From positions 1 to 6,552 of the forward strand of contig JAKAXN010000259.1 of NCBI GenBank assembly GCA_021816565.1: a DNA stretch of 6,552 nucleotides, written 5' to 3'. The DNA is from Actinomycetes bacterium (GTDB taxonomy: Bacteria > Actinomycetota > Acidimicrobiia > Acidimicrobiales > Palsa-688). The notes beneath the pieces are model-generated. The model did not search any database. It was not told where the DNA came from and worked only from the letters and a program-made list of their open reading frames with translations. The first letter of the stretch is position 1. Each line of letters begins with the position of its first letter. A program made the position numbers and the translations under genes. Shown here piece after piece: positions 1 through 6,386 of this stretch.

Positions 1-132
1 GTTGATGATGACGTGAGTGTCGTCGGCGTCGACCCACATCATGTGGGTGGACGGCTGGCCGTCGGGCAGGAGGGTGGTGAACGCGGCGAAGTTCCGGCCG
101 CTCAGCAGTTCCCTGGCGAGGTCGTCGAGCAT
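1..132 (-). CDS. PNPOx-fold (PPOX class, probably F420-dependent) protein, N-terminal fragment
   Basis: This gene runs leftwards out of the window, and only its first 44 codons are present (ATG at 132-130). The fragment reads MLDDLARELLSGRNFAAF, then a Thr-Thr-Leu-Leu-Pro-Asp-Gly-Gln-Pro stretch, then HMMWVDADDTHVIIN. This is the typical opening of the split-barrel flavin/F420-binding fold: a short helix, a first strand with 'NFA..TTL.PDG.P', then a 'WVD.D..HV.IN' strand pair. Proteins of this kind in actinobacteria often bind cofactor F420 and reduce diverse substrates, or act as PNPOx-like proteins of unknown function. The fragment ends before the cofactor-phosphate contacts, so cofactor and reaction cannot be settled. 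The start is supported by an AGGA/TAGGAT element just upstream. It is divergent from the small membrane-protein gene. I am confident of the fold and unsure of the cofactor. Confidence 0.8.
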   Translation of the reverse strand, partial: MLDDLARELLSGRNFAAFTTLLPDGQPSTHMMWVDADDTHVIIN

Positions 133-138
133 CAGGCC

Positions 139-144
139 ATCCTA
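139..144 (-). promoter_or_regulatory. Candidate -10 box (TAGGAT) or ribosome binding site for the PNPOx-fold gene
   Basis: Read on the minus strand, TAGGAT lies exactly six bases before the ATG at 132. It matches the actinobacterial TAnnnT -10 pattern at the distance expected for a leaderless transcript that starts on the A of ATG. The same bases contain AGGA, which could instead be a Shine-Dalgarno sequence with about seven bases of spacing. No convincing -35 box is visible upstream. The sequence alone cannot separate the two readings. Confidence 0.35.
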
Positions 145-184
145 CTTGTGCCTCGGTCGCCGGCCCGGGGCTAGCCTGCGGGCC

Positions 185-508
185 GTGATCCTCGCGGTGT
201 TCGCCGTGCTCGTGGTGCTTTTCGTGGTGCTGCCGCTGCTGGGGATGGCGCTGTGGGCGCTGATCAGCACCGTGGTGGTGGGGCTGGTCATCGGGGCCCT
301 CGGGCGGCTGGTCATACCCGGGTCCCAGCCCATCGGTTTCCTCGCCACTGTCGGCTCCGGACTGTGCGGGAGCATCGTGGGCGGGTTCGTGGGCTCCCAC
401 GTGGTCCGCGCCGGCTGGCTGGCCACGGTGCTGCTGGAGATCGGCGTGGCGGCCGCCCTGATCGCCCTGCTGTCCGGCGGTGGCCGCCGGTACCGGTCCC
501 TGCGCTGA
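185..508 (+). CDS. GlsB/YeaQ/YmgE-family small membrane protein
   Basis: The product is a very hydrophobic protein of 107 residues if the GTG at 185 is the start. Three or four membrane segments can be seen, at about residues 2-20, 22-45, 51-72 and 78-96, followed by a basic tail (GGGRRYRSLR). Residues 36-70 carry the family's look: 'IGALGRLVIPGSQPIGFLATV' spacing (Gly-Arg, Pro-Gly, then Gly-Phe), then a glycine-rich helix containing GSIVGGFVG. This family is known as transglycosylase-associated or stress-response membrane proteins; its molecular role is not established. The start is uncertain. GTGs at 197 and 206 and an ATG at 245 are in frame, and the ATG would give 87 residues, close to the usual family length of about 80-90. 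A GTG start adds one extra membrane helix. The crotonase gene follows after 21 bases, so the two may be cotranscribed. Confidence 0.72.
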   Translation: MILAVFAVLVVLFVVLPLLGMALWALISTVVVGLVIGALGRLVIPGSQPIGFLATVGSGLCGSIVGGFVGSHVVRAGWLATVLLEIGVAAALIALLSGGGRRYRSLR

Positions 509-517
509 GCGACCTGC

Positions 518-523
518 CAGGAT
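518..523 (+). promoter_or_regulatory. CAGGAT element before the crotonase gene: ribosome binding site or -10 box
   Basis: CAGGAT sits exactly six bases before the GTG start at 530. The AGGA core is a reasonable Shine-Dalgarno sequence with seven bases of spacing, and this supports GTG 530 as the start. The element has the same AGGATGG core and the same distance to the start codon as the one before the divergent PNPOx-fold gene, so a leaderless-promoter reading is also possible. It lies in the 21-base gap after the small membrane-protein gene. Confidence 0.35.
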
Positions 524-529
524 GGCGCG

Positions 530-1348
530 GTGAACCAGTCAGCGCCTGCAGACCCGGTAGTTGTCGAATCCCGGGAGGGGGTCGCCGTTGTGACCCTCAA
601 CCGCCCGGCCGCCCGTAATGCCATCAGCGGGGCGCTGCTCGCCGCCCTCCGGCGGGCCATGGCCGATCTCGGGGCCGATGACGGGGTCGCCGCGGTGATC
701 CTCACCGGCGCCGACCCGGCCTTCTGCGCCGGCCTGGACCTGAAGGAGCTGAGCGCCAACGACGGGCTGCTGGGCTCCGTCGAGGACGGGGCCGTGCCGG
801 CCGGCCATCCGTGGGCGCCGCTGCCCAAGCCGGTGATCGGCGCCGTCAACGGGGTGGCGGTGACCGGCGGACTGGAGCTGGCCCTCAACTGCGACTTCCT
901 GATCGCGTCCGAGCGGGCCGCCTTCGCCGACACCCACGCCCGGGTGGGCATCCTCCCGGGCTGGGGCCTGTCGGTGCTGCTTCCCCAGCGGGTGGGCTTC
1001 GCCATGGCCCGCCGGATGAGCTTCACCGGGGACTACGTCGACGCCGCCCGGGCCCTCGACGCCGGGCTGGTCACCGAGGTCGTGGCCCACGGTGAGCTCA
1101 TGGGGCGGGCCCGGCAGCTGGCGGCCACCATCGCCGCCAACAACGGCCCGGCGGTCAGGCGCCTGCACGCCTCCTACCGGCGCATCGAGTCCGAGGTCGT
1201 GGGCCGGGGTCCGGACCTGGAGCAGGAGACCTCCCGCTCCTGGCGGAAATCGGGCGGCACAGCCGGCATCGCCGATCGGGTGCCGGGCGTCTTCTCCCGG
1301 GGTCGATCCCAGGTGGCCGGCACCCCGGAGGCCCCCGACAGTTTGTAA
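530..1348 (+). CDS. Enoyl-CoA hydratase/isomerase (crotonase) family protein
   Basis: The 272-residue product has the normal length for a crotonase that acts on acyl-CoA thioesters in the cytoplasm. Residues 12-30 give the first strand and the 'VVTLNRPAARNA' signature. Residues 64-71 (AFCAGLDL) are the A-G-x-D-L motif that supplies one oxyanion-hole amide and binds CoA. Residues 108-126 (GVAVTGG, then LELALNCDFLIAS) form the second oxyanion-hole loop, with Glu116 at the place of the first catalytic glutamate (Glu144 of rat mitochondrial hydratase). At the place of the second glutamate (Glu164) there is His136, inside ADTHARVGILPGWG. Classical hydration uses both glutamates, so hydratase activity is not assured. 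Isomerase, hydrolase or another crotonase reaction is possible. Residues 235-262 match the usual C-terminal trimerisation and adenine-contact region, including a 'RGRSQ' end. The GTG start is supported by AGGA upstream. A role in fatty-acid or aromatic-acid CoA breakdown is inference. Confidence 0.88.
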   Translation: MNQSAPADPVVVESREGVAVVTLNRPAARNAISGALLAALRRAMADLGADDGVAAVILTGADPAFCAGLDLKELSANDGLLGSVEDGAVPAGHPWAPLPKPVIGAVNGVAVTGGLELALNCDFLIASERAAFADTHARVGILPGWGLSVLLPQRVGFAMARRMSFTGDYVDAARALDAGLVTEVVAHGELMGRARQLAATIAANNGPAVRRLHASYRRIESEVVGRGPDLEQETSRSWRKSGGTAGIADRVPGVFSRGRSQVAGTPEAPDSL

Positions 1349-1369
1349 CTGATGGTTCGCTTCGGGGGC
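1331..1369 (+). terminator. Candidate transcription terminator or attenuator hairpin after the crotonase gene
   Basis: GCCCCCGA (1331-1338) is perfectly complementary to TCGGGGGC (1362-1369), giving an 8-bp GC-rich stem. A second perfect 5-bp hairpin sits inside it: CAGTT (1339-1343), loop TGT, AACTG (1347-1351). The left arm lies in the last codons of the crotonase gene, and the TAA stop (1346-1348) begins at the last base of the inner loop. Only scattered T residues follow (TTGACCGTTTTG), so this would be a weak or T-poor terminator. It marks a plausible boundary between the crotonase unit and the transporter operon. Confidence 0.45.
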
Positions 1370-1526
1370 TGTTGACCGTTTTGCGGCCTCCTGCCCGGGC
1401 GTTTCATCTGGCGGGACAGGCCGTGCAGGATCGGATCCGGCGGCCCCTCGGCCCCATCCCCCTTGGCTACCCTGACGCCCACCGAATCTGTCGGGGGAAC
1501 TGTCGGGGGGGAACCGGTAGTCGAAG
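1349..1526 (+). promoter_or_regulatory. Non-coding leader of the transporter operon with a weak -10-like box at 1468-1473
   Basis: This 178-base gap holds no credible gene. TACCCT at 1468-1473 (in GGCTACCCTGACG) fits the loose actinobacterial TAnnnT -10 pattern and would leave a leader of about 45-50 bases. No good -35 partner is seen 16-18 bases upstream. TTGACC at 1372-1377 looks like a -35 box but has no -10 at the right distance. An 8-base palindrome CGGATCCG lies at 1432-1439 and could be a regulator site or chance. A promoter for the operon is expected here because the hairpin upstream and the gap length both suggest a new transcription unit. The exact position is a weak call. Confidence 0.3.
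1488..1513 (+). repeat. G-rich tandem direct repeat in the leader of the fused permease gene
   Basis: CTGTCGGGGGAA (1488-1499) is followed at once by CTGTCGGGGGGGAA (1500-1513). The two copies differ only by two extra G residues in the second. The second G run ends 15 bases before the ATG at 1527, which is rather far for a Shine-Dalgarno sequence. The only purine tract nearer is GAAG, directly before the ATG. The repeat may be a local duplication of a ribosome-binding region, or slippage-prone sequence affecting translation of the first gene of the operon. Confidence 0.6.
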
Positions 1527-3455
1527 ATGTCTCAGTTTCTTTCGCTCACCGTGGCGGGGATTGCCACCTATGGATGCATATACGCGCTGACCGCCATGGG
1601 CCTGGTGGTCACCTACGCGACCTCCGGGATCTTCAACTTCGCCCAGGGCGCCATCGGGATGATCGGGGCCTTCCTGTACTGGGAGCTCGGCCCCCACTGG
1701 GGATGGCCATCCTGGGCCGCGCTGCTTCTGGTGGTGCTGGTCATCACCCCACTGCTCGGCGCCCTCATCGAGCGCCTGGTGGTCCGCCGCCTGGAGAACG
1801 CCAACCTCGAGGCCAAGCTCACGGTGACGATCGCCCTGCTGCTGCTCGGAATCGCCGCGGCCACCGCCATCTGGAATCCCCAGACCAGCCGTAGCATCCC
1901 GCAGTTCTTCAACGGCCACCAGGTCTCCATCGGCGGGGTGGTCCTCACCTGGCACCAGCTGATCATCGTGGTGGTGGCGGCCGGGGCGGCCGGGCTCCTC
2001 CGGCTGTTCTTCTACCGCACCCGGGCCGGGGTGGCCACCAGGGCCGTGGTCGACGACCGGGAGCTGGCCGCCCTCACCGGGGCCGCTCCGGCCCGGTTCT
2101 CCCAGCTCGGCTGGGCCATGGGTTGCTCGCTGGCGTCCATCGCCGGGATCCTGATCGCCCCGTTGATCAACCTGGACATCACCAACCTGACCCTGCTGGT
2201 CATCAGCGGCTACGCCGCAGCCATGGTCGGCCGGTTGAAGAGCCTCCCGCTGACCTTCGCCGGGGCCATCGTCCTGGGGCTTCTCCAGTCCTATGCCATC
2301 GGCTACCTGCCGGTCAGCGTGGCGTGGAGCGACCTGGAGCAGGTCATCCCGATGCTGTTCCTGCTGATCGTCATGCTGGTGCTGCCCCAGACCCGGGCCG
2401 GGCTCAACCGCCGGGTCATGGTCCGGGCCCCGAGGGTGGTCAACCTCAGGGAGTCGCTGGTCGTCGGCACCGGCTTCCTGGTGGTGGCGGTGATCGCTTC
2501 CAGGCTGCTGAGCTCCTCCGGTCTGGGCTACGCCAACCGGGGGGTGGCGCTGGCCATCATCATGCTGTCGCTGGTGCTGCTGACCGGCTACGGCGGGCAG
2601 GTGTCGCTGTGCCAGCTGAGCTTCGCCGGCCTCGGGGCCTTCGCCATGGCCAAGGTCGGCGGGGGTCACGGTTCCCTGCTGGGGCTGCTGGCCGCGGTGG
2701 GCCTGGCCGGGGCGGTGGGGGCCGTCGTGGCCCTGCCGGCCCTGCGCCTGCGCGGCCTGTACCTGGCCCTGGCCACCCTGGCCTTCGCCCAGGGGCTGGA
2801 CGCGGCGTTCTTCAACAACACCGACGTGTTCGGCGTGTCGCTGTCCATAACCGTCGCCCGGCCCTCCCTGCCGGGGGTCTCCCTGACGAGCGACCGGGCC
2901 TACCTGGTGGTGCTGTGCGTGGTGTTCGCCCTGGTGGCGATCGGGGTGCTGGCCGTGCGACGGTCCCGCTACGGCCGCCGGCTGATGGCGGTCAACGACA
3001 GCCCCGGGGCGTGCCTGACCCTCGGGATAGACATGACCCGGTCGAAGCTGGCCGTCTTCACTGTCTCCGCGGCCATCGCCGGGCTCGGGGGGGCTCTCTA
3101 CGGCGGGGCCCAGGGGGCGGTGGGGCCCAACGACTTCCAGTTCATACTCAGCCTGACCCTCCTCCTGCTGGCCGTGGCCTGGGGCGTGCGCACCACCGCC
3201 GGCATGCTCTTCGGGGGCATCGTGTTCGCCCTCGGACCGCTCCTCGAGCAGCATCTCACCCATCCCAGGGACGCCTTCTCGCTGCTGGTCGGCCTGGCCG
3301 CCATCGGCGTGTCGCAGAACCCCGAGGGCACCTTCGGGGGCAACACGCTGCTCCAGAGGTGGAGGGAACGCCGCCAGACCGGCGCCGCTCATCCGGCACC
3401 GGGGGCGGCGGTGGCCGAGCAGTCGGCAGAAAGGCTCTCGCATGCTGCAGGTTGA
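1527..3455 (+). CDS. livHM: Fused LivH-LivM branched-chain amino acid-type ABC transporter permease
   Basis: The 642-residue membrane protein joins both permeases of a HAAT-family importer in one chain. Residues 1-290 are LivH-like. They open with a first helix (VAGIATYGCIYALTAMGLVV), carry the hallmark ATSGIFNFAQGAIGMIGAF at 31-49, and have a cytoplasmic coupling loop near 167-186 (RAGVATRAVVDDRELAALTG). Residues about 310-600 are LivM-like, with GYGGQVSLCQLSFAGLGAF at 354-372, LYLALATLAFAQ at 411-422, and a second coupling loop at 480-502 (RYGRRLMAVNDSPGACLTLG). About 16-19 membrane segments are expected in total. A short basic link (288-309) joins the halves. The last 36 residues or so are a polar, Ala-rich cytoplasmic tail. 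LivH and LivM are normally separate proteins of about 290-310 and 300-420 residues; fusions are known in actinobacteria. The start is chosen because it gives the usual LivH N-terminus. The end overlaps the next gene by 14 bases. The substrate cannot be read from the sequence. Confidence 0.93.
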   Translation: MSQFLSLTVAGIATYGCIYALTAMGLVVTYATSGIFNFAQGAIGMIGAFLYWELGPHWGWPSWAALLLVVLVITPLLGALIERLVVRRLENANLEAKLTVTIALLLLGIAAATAIWNPQTSRSIPQFFNGHQVSIGGVVLTWHQLIIVVVAAGAAGLLRLFFYRTRAGVATRAVVDDRELAALTGAAPARFSQLGWAMGCSLASIAGILIAPLINLDITNLTLLVISGYAAAMVGRLKSLPLTFAGAIVLGLLQSYAIGYLPVSVAWSDLEQVIPMLFLLIVMLVLPQTRAGLNRRVMVRAPRVVNLRESLVVGTGFLVVAVIASRLLSSSGLGYANRGVALAIIMLSLVLLTGYGGQVSLCQLSFAGLGAFAMAKVGGGHGSLLGLLAAVGLAGAVGAVVALPALRLRGLYLALATLAFAQGLDAAFFNNTDVFGVSLSITVARPSLPGVSLTSDRAYLVVLCVVFALVAIGVLAVRRSRYGRRLMAVNDSPGACLTLGIDMTRSKLAVFTVSAAIAGLGGALYGGAQGAVGPNDFQFILSLTLLLLAVAWGVRTTAGMLFGGIVFALGPLLEQHLTHPRDAFSLLVGLAAIGVSQNPEGTFGGNTLLQRWRERRQTGAAHPAPGAAVAEQSAERLSHAAG

Positions 3456-4166
3456 GGAGGCGACGGTCCACTTCGGCGGTCTGCGGGCCCTCGACGACGT
3501 GAACCTGGTGGCCGGGGCCGGCCGGGTGACCGGCCTGATAGGGCCCAACGGTGCCGGCAAGACCACGCTTTTCAACGTGATCACCGGTCTGCAGAAGCCG
3601 GTTCGGGGGCGGGTGACCATCGACGGGCGTGACGTGACCGGAACCGGGCCCAAGCAGCGGGCCCGCATGGGCCTCGGGCGGACCTTCCAGCGTCTGGAGG
3701 TGTTCGGCTCCCTGACCGTCGCGGACAACGTGATGGTGGCCCTCGAGAACCGGGGGATGCGGGGCCGCCGGGCCCGGTCGGAGGCGGAGCAACTGCTGTC
3801 GCGCGTGGGCCTCCGGGAGGTGGCCGCCAGCCAGGCCGACGTGCTGCCCACCGGGCTGAGCCGGCTGCTCGAACTGGCCCGGGCCCTGGCGTGCCGGCCC
3901 AAGCTGCTCCTGCTCGACGAGCCCTCGTCGGGGCTCGACTCCACCGAGAGCGCCCGCCTGGGTGCGCTGATCTCGGAGCTGGCCGGCGAGGGCCTGGCCG
4001 TGCTGCTGGTCGAACACGACATGGAGATGGTCATGAGCCTGTGCGGGCACATCCACGTACTGGACTTCGGGCGCATGATCGCCTCCGGCTCGCCGGCCGA
4101 GGTGCAGGCCGATCCGGCTGTCCAGGCCGCCTACCTCGGAGCGCCCGTGGCCGCCGGGGGCCGGGC

Positions 4167-4170
<4 letters not shown>
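3442..4170 (+). CDS. livG: LivG-like ABC transporter ATP-binding protein
   Basis: The 242-residue cytoplasmic ATPase powers the importer together with the LivF-like subunit. Walker A is GPNGAGKTT (34-42), the Q-loop glutamine is Gln83 in GRTFQRLEVF, Walker B is LLLLDEP (155-161) with Asp159 and catalytic Glu160, the D-loop is SSGLD (162-166), and the switch histidine is His192 in LVEHDMEMV. GRTFQ and the EHDMEMVMSLC-type stretch are characteristic of LivG. The C-signature is unusual: LPTGLSRLLELARAL (135-149) in place of the common L-x-Y/G-G-Q form, so the serine and glutamine contacts of LSGGQ are missing. The start lies inside the permease gene (14-base overlap), and AGAAAGG at 3428-3434 is a good ribosome binding site seven bases upstream, which decides this ATG. 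The overlap suggests translational coupling. The stop overlaps the next start (GTGA). Confidence 0.93.
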
Positions 4171-4952
<782 letters not shown>

Positions 4953-4954
4953 CG

Positions 4955-4960
4955 AAAGGG
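4955..4960 (+). promoter_or_regulatory. Ribosome binding site of the substrate-binding protein gene
   Basis: AAAGGG, within GAAAGGGACAC, lies nine bases before the GTG at 4970. It is one of the clearest Shine-Dalgarno sequences in the window and fixes the GTG as the start. A strong site fits the usual need for more binding protein than membrane complex in an ABC importer operon. Confidence 0.7.
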
Positions 4961-4969
4961 ACACACCAA

Positions 4970-6322
4970 GTGATCAAGTTCCGACGATCCGCCCGCCGAC
5001 GGGCCGCGCTGGCCGGCCTGGCCGGGGCGGTCGCGCTGGTCGCGGGGGCCTGCGGCAGCACCTCGCACTCCTCGGCGCCGGCGGCCTCCTCCACGGGTGG
5101 CTCCGCCACGGCCGGCTCGGGAGGATCGACCGCCGGTGGGACCATCGCCCCTCCGGCGGCGGTGACCGGCACGCTGAGCGGCCCCGGGGTCACGGCCACC
5201 ACCATCACCCTCGGCCAGATCACGACGACCTCCGGACCGGTCCCCGGCCTGTTCCAGGGGGCCAATGACGGGCTCGACGCGTGGGCCGCCTACATCAATG
5301 CCCACGGCGGGATCGACGGCCACACCGTCAAGATCGTCAGGGCCGACGACGGGTTCAGCTGCAACACCTACACCAGCGACCTGAAGAACTTCGCCTCGCA
5401 GGTGTTCGCCATGGTCGGCACCTTCACCCTGGAGGACACCTGCGGCAAGTCCGTGCTGGCCGCCAACCCGAACCTGATCGACGTGCAGGGCAGCGCGTTG
5501 GACCCCACGCTCTACAGCATCCCCAACATGTTCACCCCCACGCCCAACCCGCCCGGCTACCAGACCACCGGCTACGCCTACATCAAGAGTCTCTTCCCCA
5601 ACGACATCACCCACACCGCCACCCTGGTGGGGTCGCCGGCCGCGGCCAACGGCAAGGAGGAGCAGCTCACCGCCGAGTCGATCGGCTACAAGTACGTGTA
5701 CTCGCGACTCATCGGACCGTTCGAGACCAACTACACCAGCGACATCCTGCGCATGAAGAACGCCGGGGTGAAGATCGTCGACATGGGGGCGGTGGCGGTC
5801 AACAACGTGGCCGACTTCCTGCAGCAGGCGGCGCAGCAGAACTTCCACCCCGACGCCGTCATCTCGGCACCGGCCTACGACGCCCAGCTGCTCAAGCTGC
5901 TCGGCAACGCCTCGCTGGCGTCCAACGTGTACGCCCCGCTGCCGTACCCGCTATACCTCGGGACGGACCGGGCGACGGTGCCGGCGGTCAACACCTTCCT
6001 CACCTGGCTGGACCGCACCCATCCGGGGAAGACCGCCAACATCTACAGCGTGTCATCGTGGGCGGCCGGGATGCTCCTGCTGGACGGGATGCGCTCAGCC
6101 GGCTCCACCATCACCCAGGCGTCGGTCATCAAGGCCCTCGACGGGGTCCACAGCTTCAACGCCGACGGGTTGGTGGCCCCCACCGATCCCGGCGCCCGCC
6201 AGGGCACCCACTGCGTGGTGGTGGCCGGAGTCAAGAACGGTCAGTGGGTGAGGCTGCACCCCTCGAGCGGATTCGACTGCAGCGGCGTCTACCATCCGGT
6301 CCCGCTGAGCGCCTTGAAGTAG
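4970..6322 (+). CDS. Branched-chain amino acid-type ABC transporter substrate-binding lipoprotein (Peripla_BP_6)
   Basis: The 450-residue exported protein captures the substrate and delivers it to the fused permease. Residues 1-28 form a lipoprotein signal: basic MIKFRRSARRR, a hydrophobic Ala/Leu/Val stretch, and a lipobox ending AGAC with Cys28 as the lipidated residue. A Ser/Gly/Ala/Thr-rich flexible linker follows (about 29-68). The type I periplasmic-binding fold starts at GVTATTITLGQITTTSG (73-89) with a typical first strand and continues to about residue 440, including LDAWAAYINAHGGIDG (102-117), the classic 'N..GGI.G' motif. Besides Cys28 there are four cysteines (131, 158, 415, 437) that could form two disulfides. 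The region after the first lobe's strand, GTFTLEDTCG (150-159), differs from the Ser-rich amino-acid-binding loop I know from LivJ/LivK, so a non-amino-acid ligand is possible. The ligand is unknown. The gene is last in the operon and is followed by a strong hairpin. Confidence 0.9.
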   Translation: MIKFRRSARRRAALAGLAGAVALVAGACGSTSHSSAPAASSTGGSATAGSGGSTAGGTIAPPAAVTGTLSGPGVTATTITLGQITTTSGPVPGLFQGANDGLDAWAAYINAHGGIDGHTVKIVRADDGFSCNTYTSDLKNFASQVFAMVGTFTLEDTCGKSVLAANPNLIDVQGSALDPTLYSIPNMFTPTPNPPGYQTTGYAYIKSLFPNDITHTATLVGSPAAANGKEEQLTAESIGYKYVYSRLIGPFETNYTSDILRMKNAGVKIVDMGAVAVNNVADFLQQAAQQNFHPDAVISAPAYDAQLLKLLGNASLASNVYAPLPYPLYLGTDRATVPAVNTFLTWLDRTHPGKTANIYSVSSWAAGMLLLDGMRSAGSTITQASVIKALDGVHSFNADGLVAPTDPGARQGTHCVVVAGVKNGQWVRLHPSSGFDCSGVYHPVPLSALK

Positions 6323-6344
6323 GAGCGCCTTGGAGTAGGAGCGG
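6307..6344 (+). repeat. 16-bp tandem direct repeat spanning the stop codon of the binding-protein gene
   Basis: GAGCGCCTTGAAGTAG (6307-6322) is followed directly by GAGCGCCTTGGAGTAG (6323-6338), with one mismatch, and then by a partial third copy GAGCGG (6339-6344). The first copy encodes the last codons (Ser-Ala-Leu-Lys) and the TAG stop. The second lies outside the gene and, because the unit is 16 bases, its TAG is in another frame. It looks like a recent local duplication of the gene's 3' end. No function is evident. Confidence 0.75.
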
Positions 6345-6384
6345 GGTGACGGCCCCGGGACCCGATGGTCCCGGGGCCGTCACC
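6345..6384. terminator. Strong inverted repeat, probable bidirectional terminator
   Basis: GGTGACGGCCCCGGGACC (6345-6362) pairs perfectly with GGTCCCGGGGCCGTCACC (6367-6384): an 18-bp stem with a CGAT loop. It begins 23 bases after the binding-protein stop and ends two bases before the stop of the convergent dioxygenase gene, so it can serve both transcripts. No T tract follows on either strand, as is common for high-GC actinobacterial hairpin terminators. The position between convergent genes makes termination much more likely than an operator. Confidence 0.88.
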
Positions 6385-6386
6385 GT

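Noticed and set aside
33..47. Palindrome CCCACAT-C-ATGTGGG, possible operator
   Set aside because: It lies within the PNPOx-fold coding sequence, where it encodes the conserved His-Met-Met-Trp stretch, so codon constraints explain it.
142..1026. A 294-codon minus-strand open frame over the small membrane protein and crotonase genes
   Set aside because: Low-complexity Ser/Ala/Thr/Pro/Arg translation; the opposite strand carries recognisable families.
1372..1377. TTGACC as a -35 box for the transporter operon
   Set aside because: No acceptable -10 hexamer lies 16-19 bases downstream; the region there is CCCGGG-rich.
2123..3502. A long plus-strand open frame (459 codons) inside the permease gene
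   Set aside because: Arg/Gly/Pro/Ala-rich out-of-frame translation of the permease, with no motifs.
1467..4076. An 869-codon open frame on the minus strand opposite the permease and LivG genes
   Set aside because: Its translation is low-complexity, rich in Gly, Gln, His, Pro and Arg, with no recognisable domain. It is the expected antisense shadow of high-GC coding sequence, while the plus strand gives clear LivH, LivM and LivG motifs.
3891..4166. N-terminal extension of the LivF frame into the LivG gene
   Set aside because: The frame is open, but the residues are Arg/Ala-rich and do not resemble any ATPase. The GTG at 4167 with GTGA overlap is the standard coupled start.
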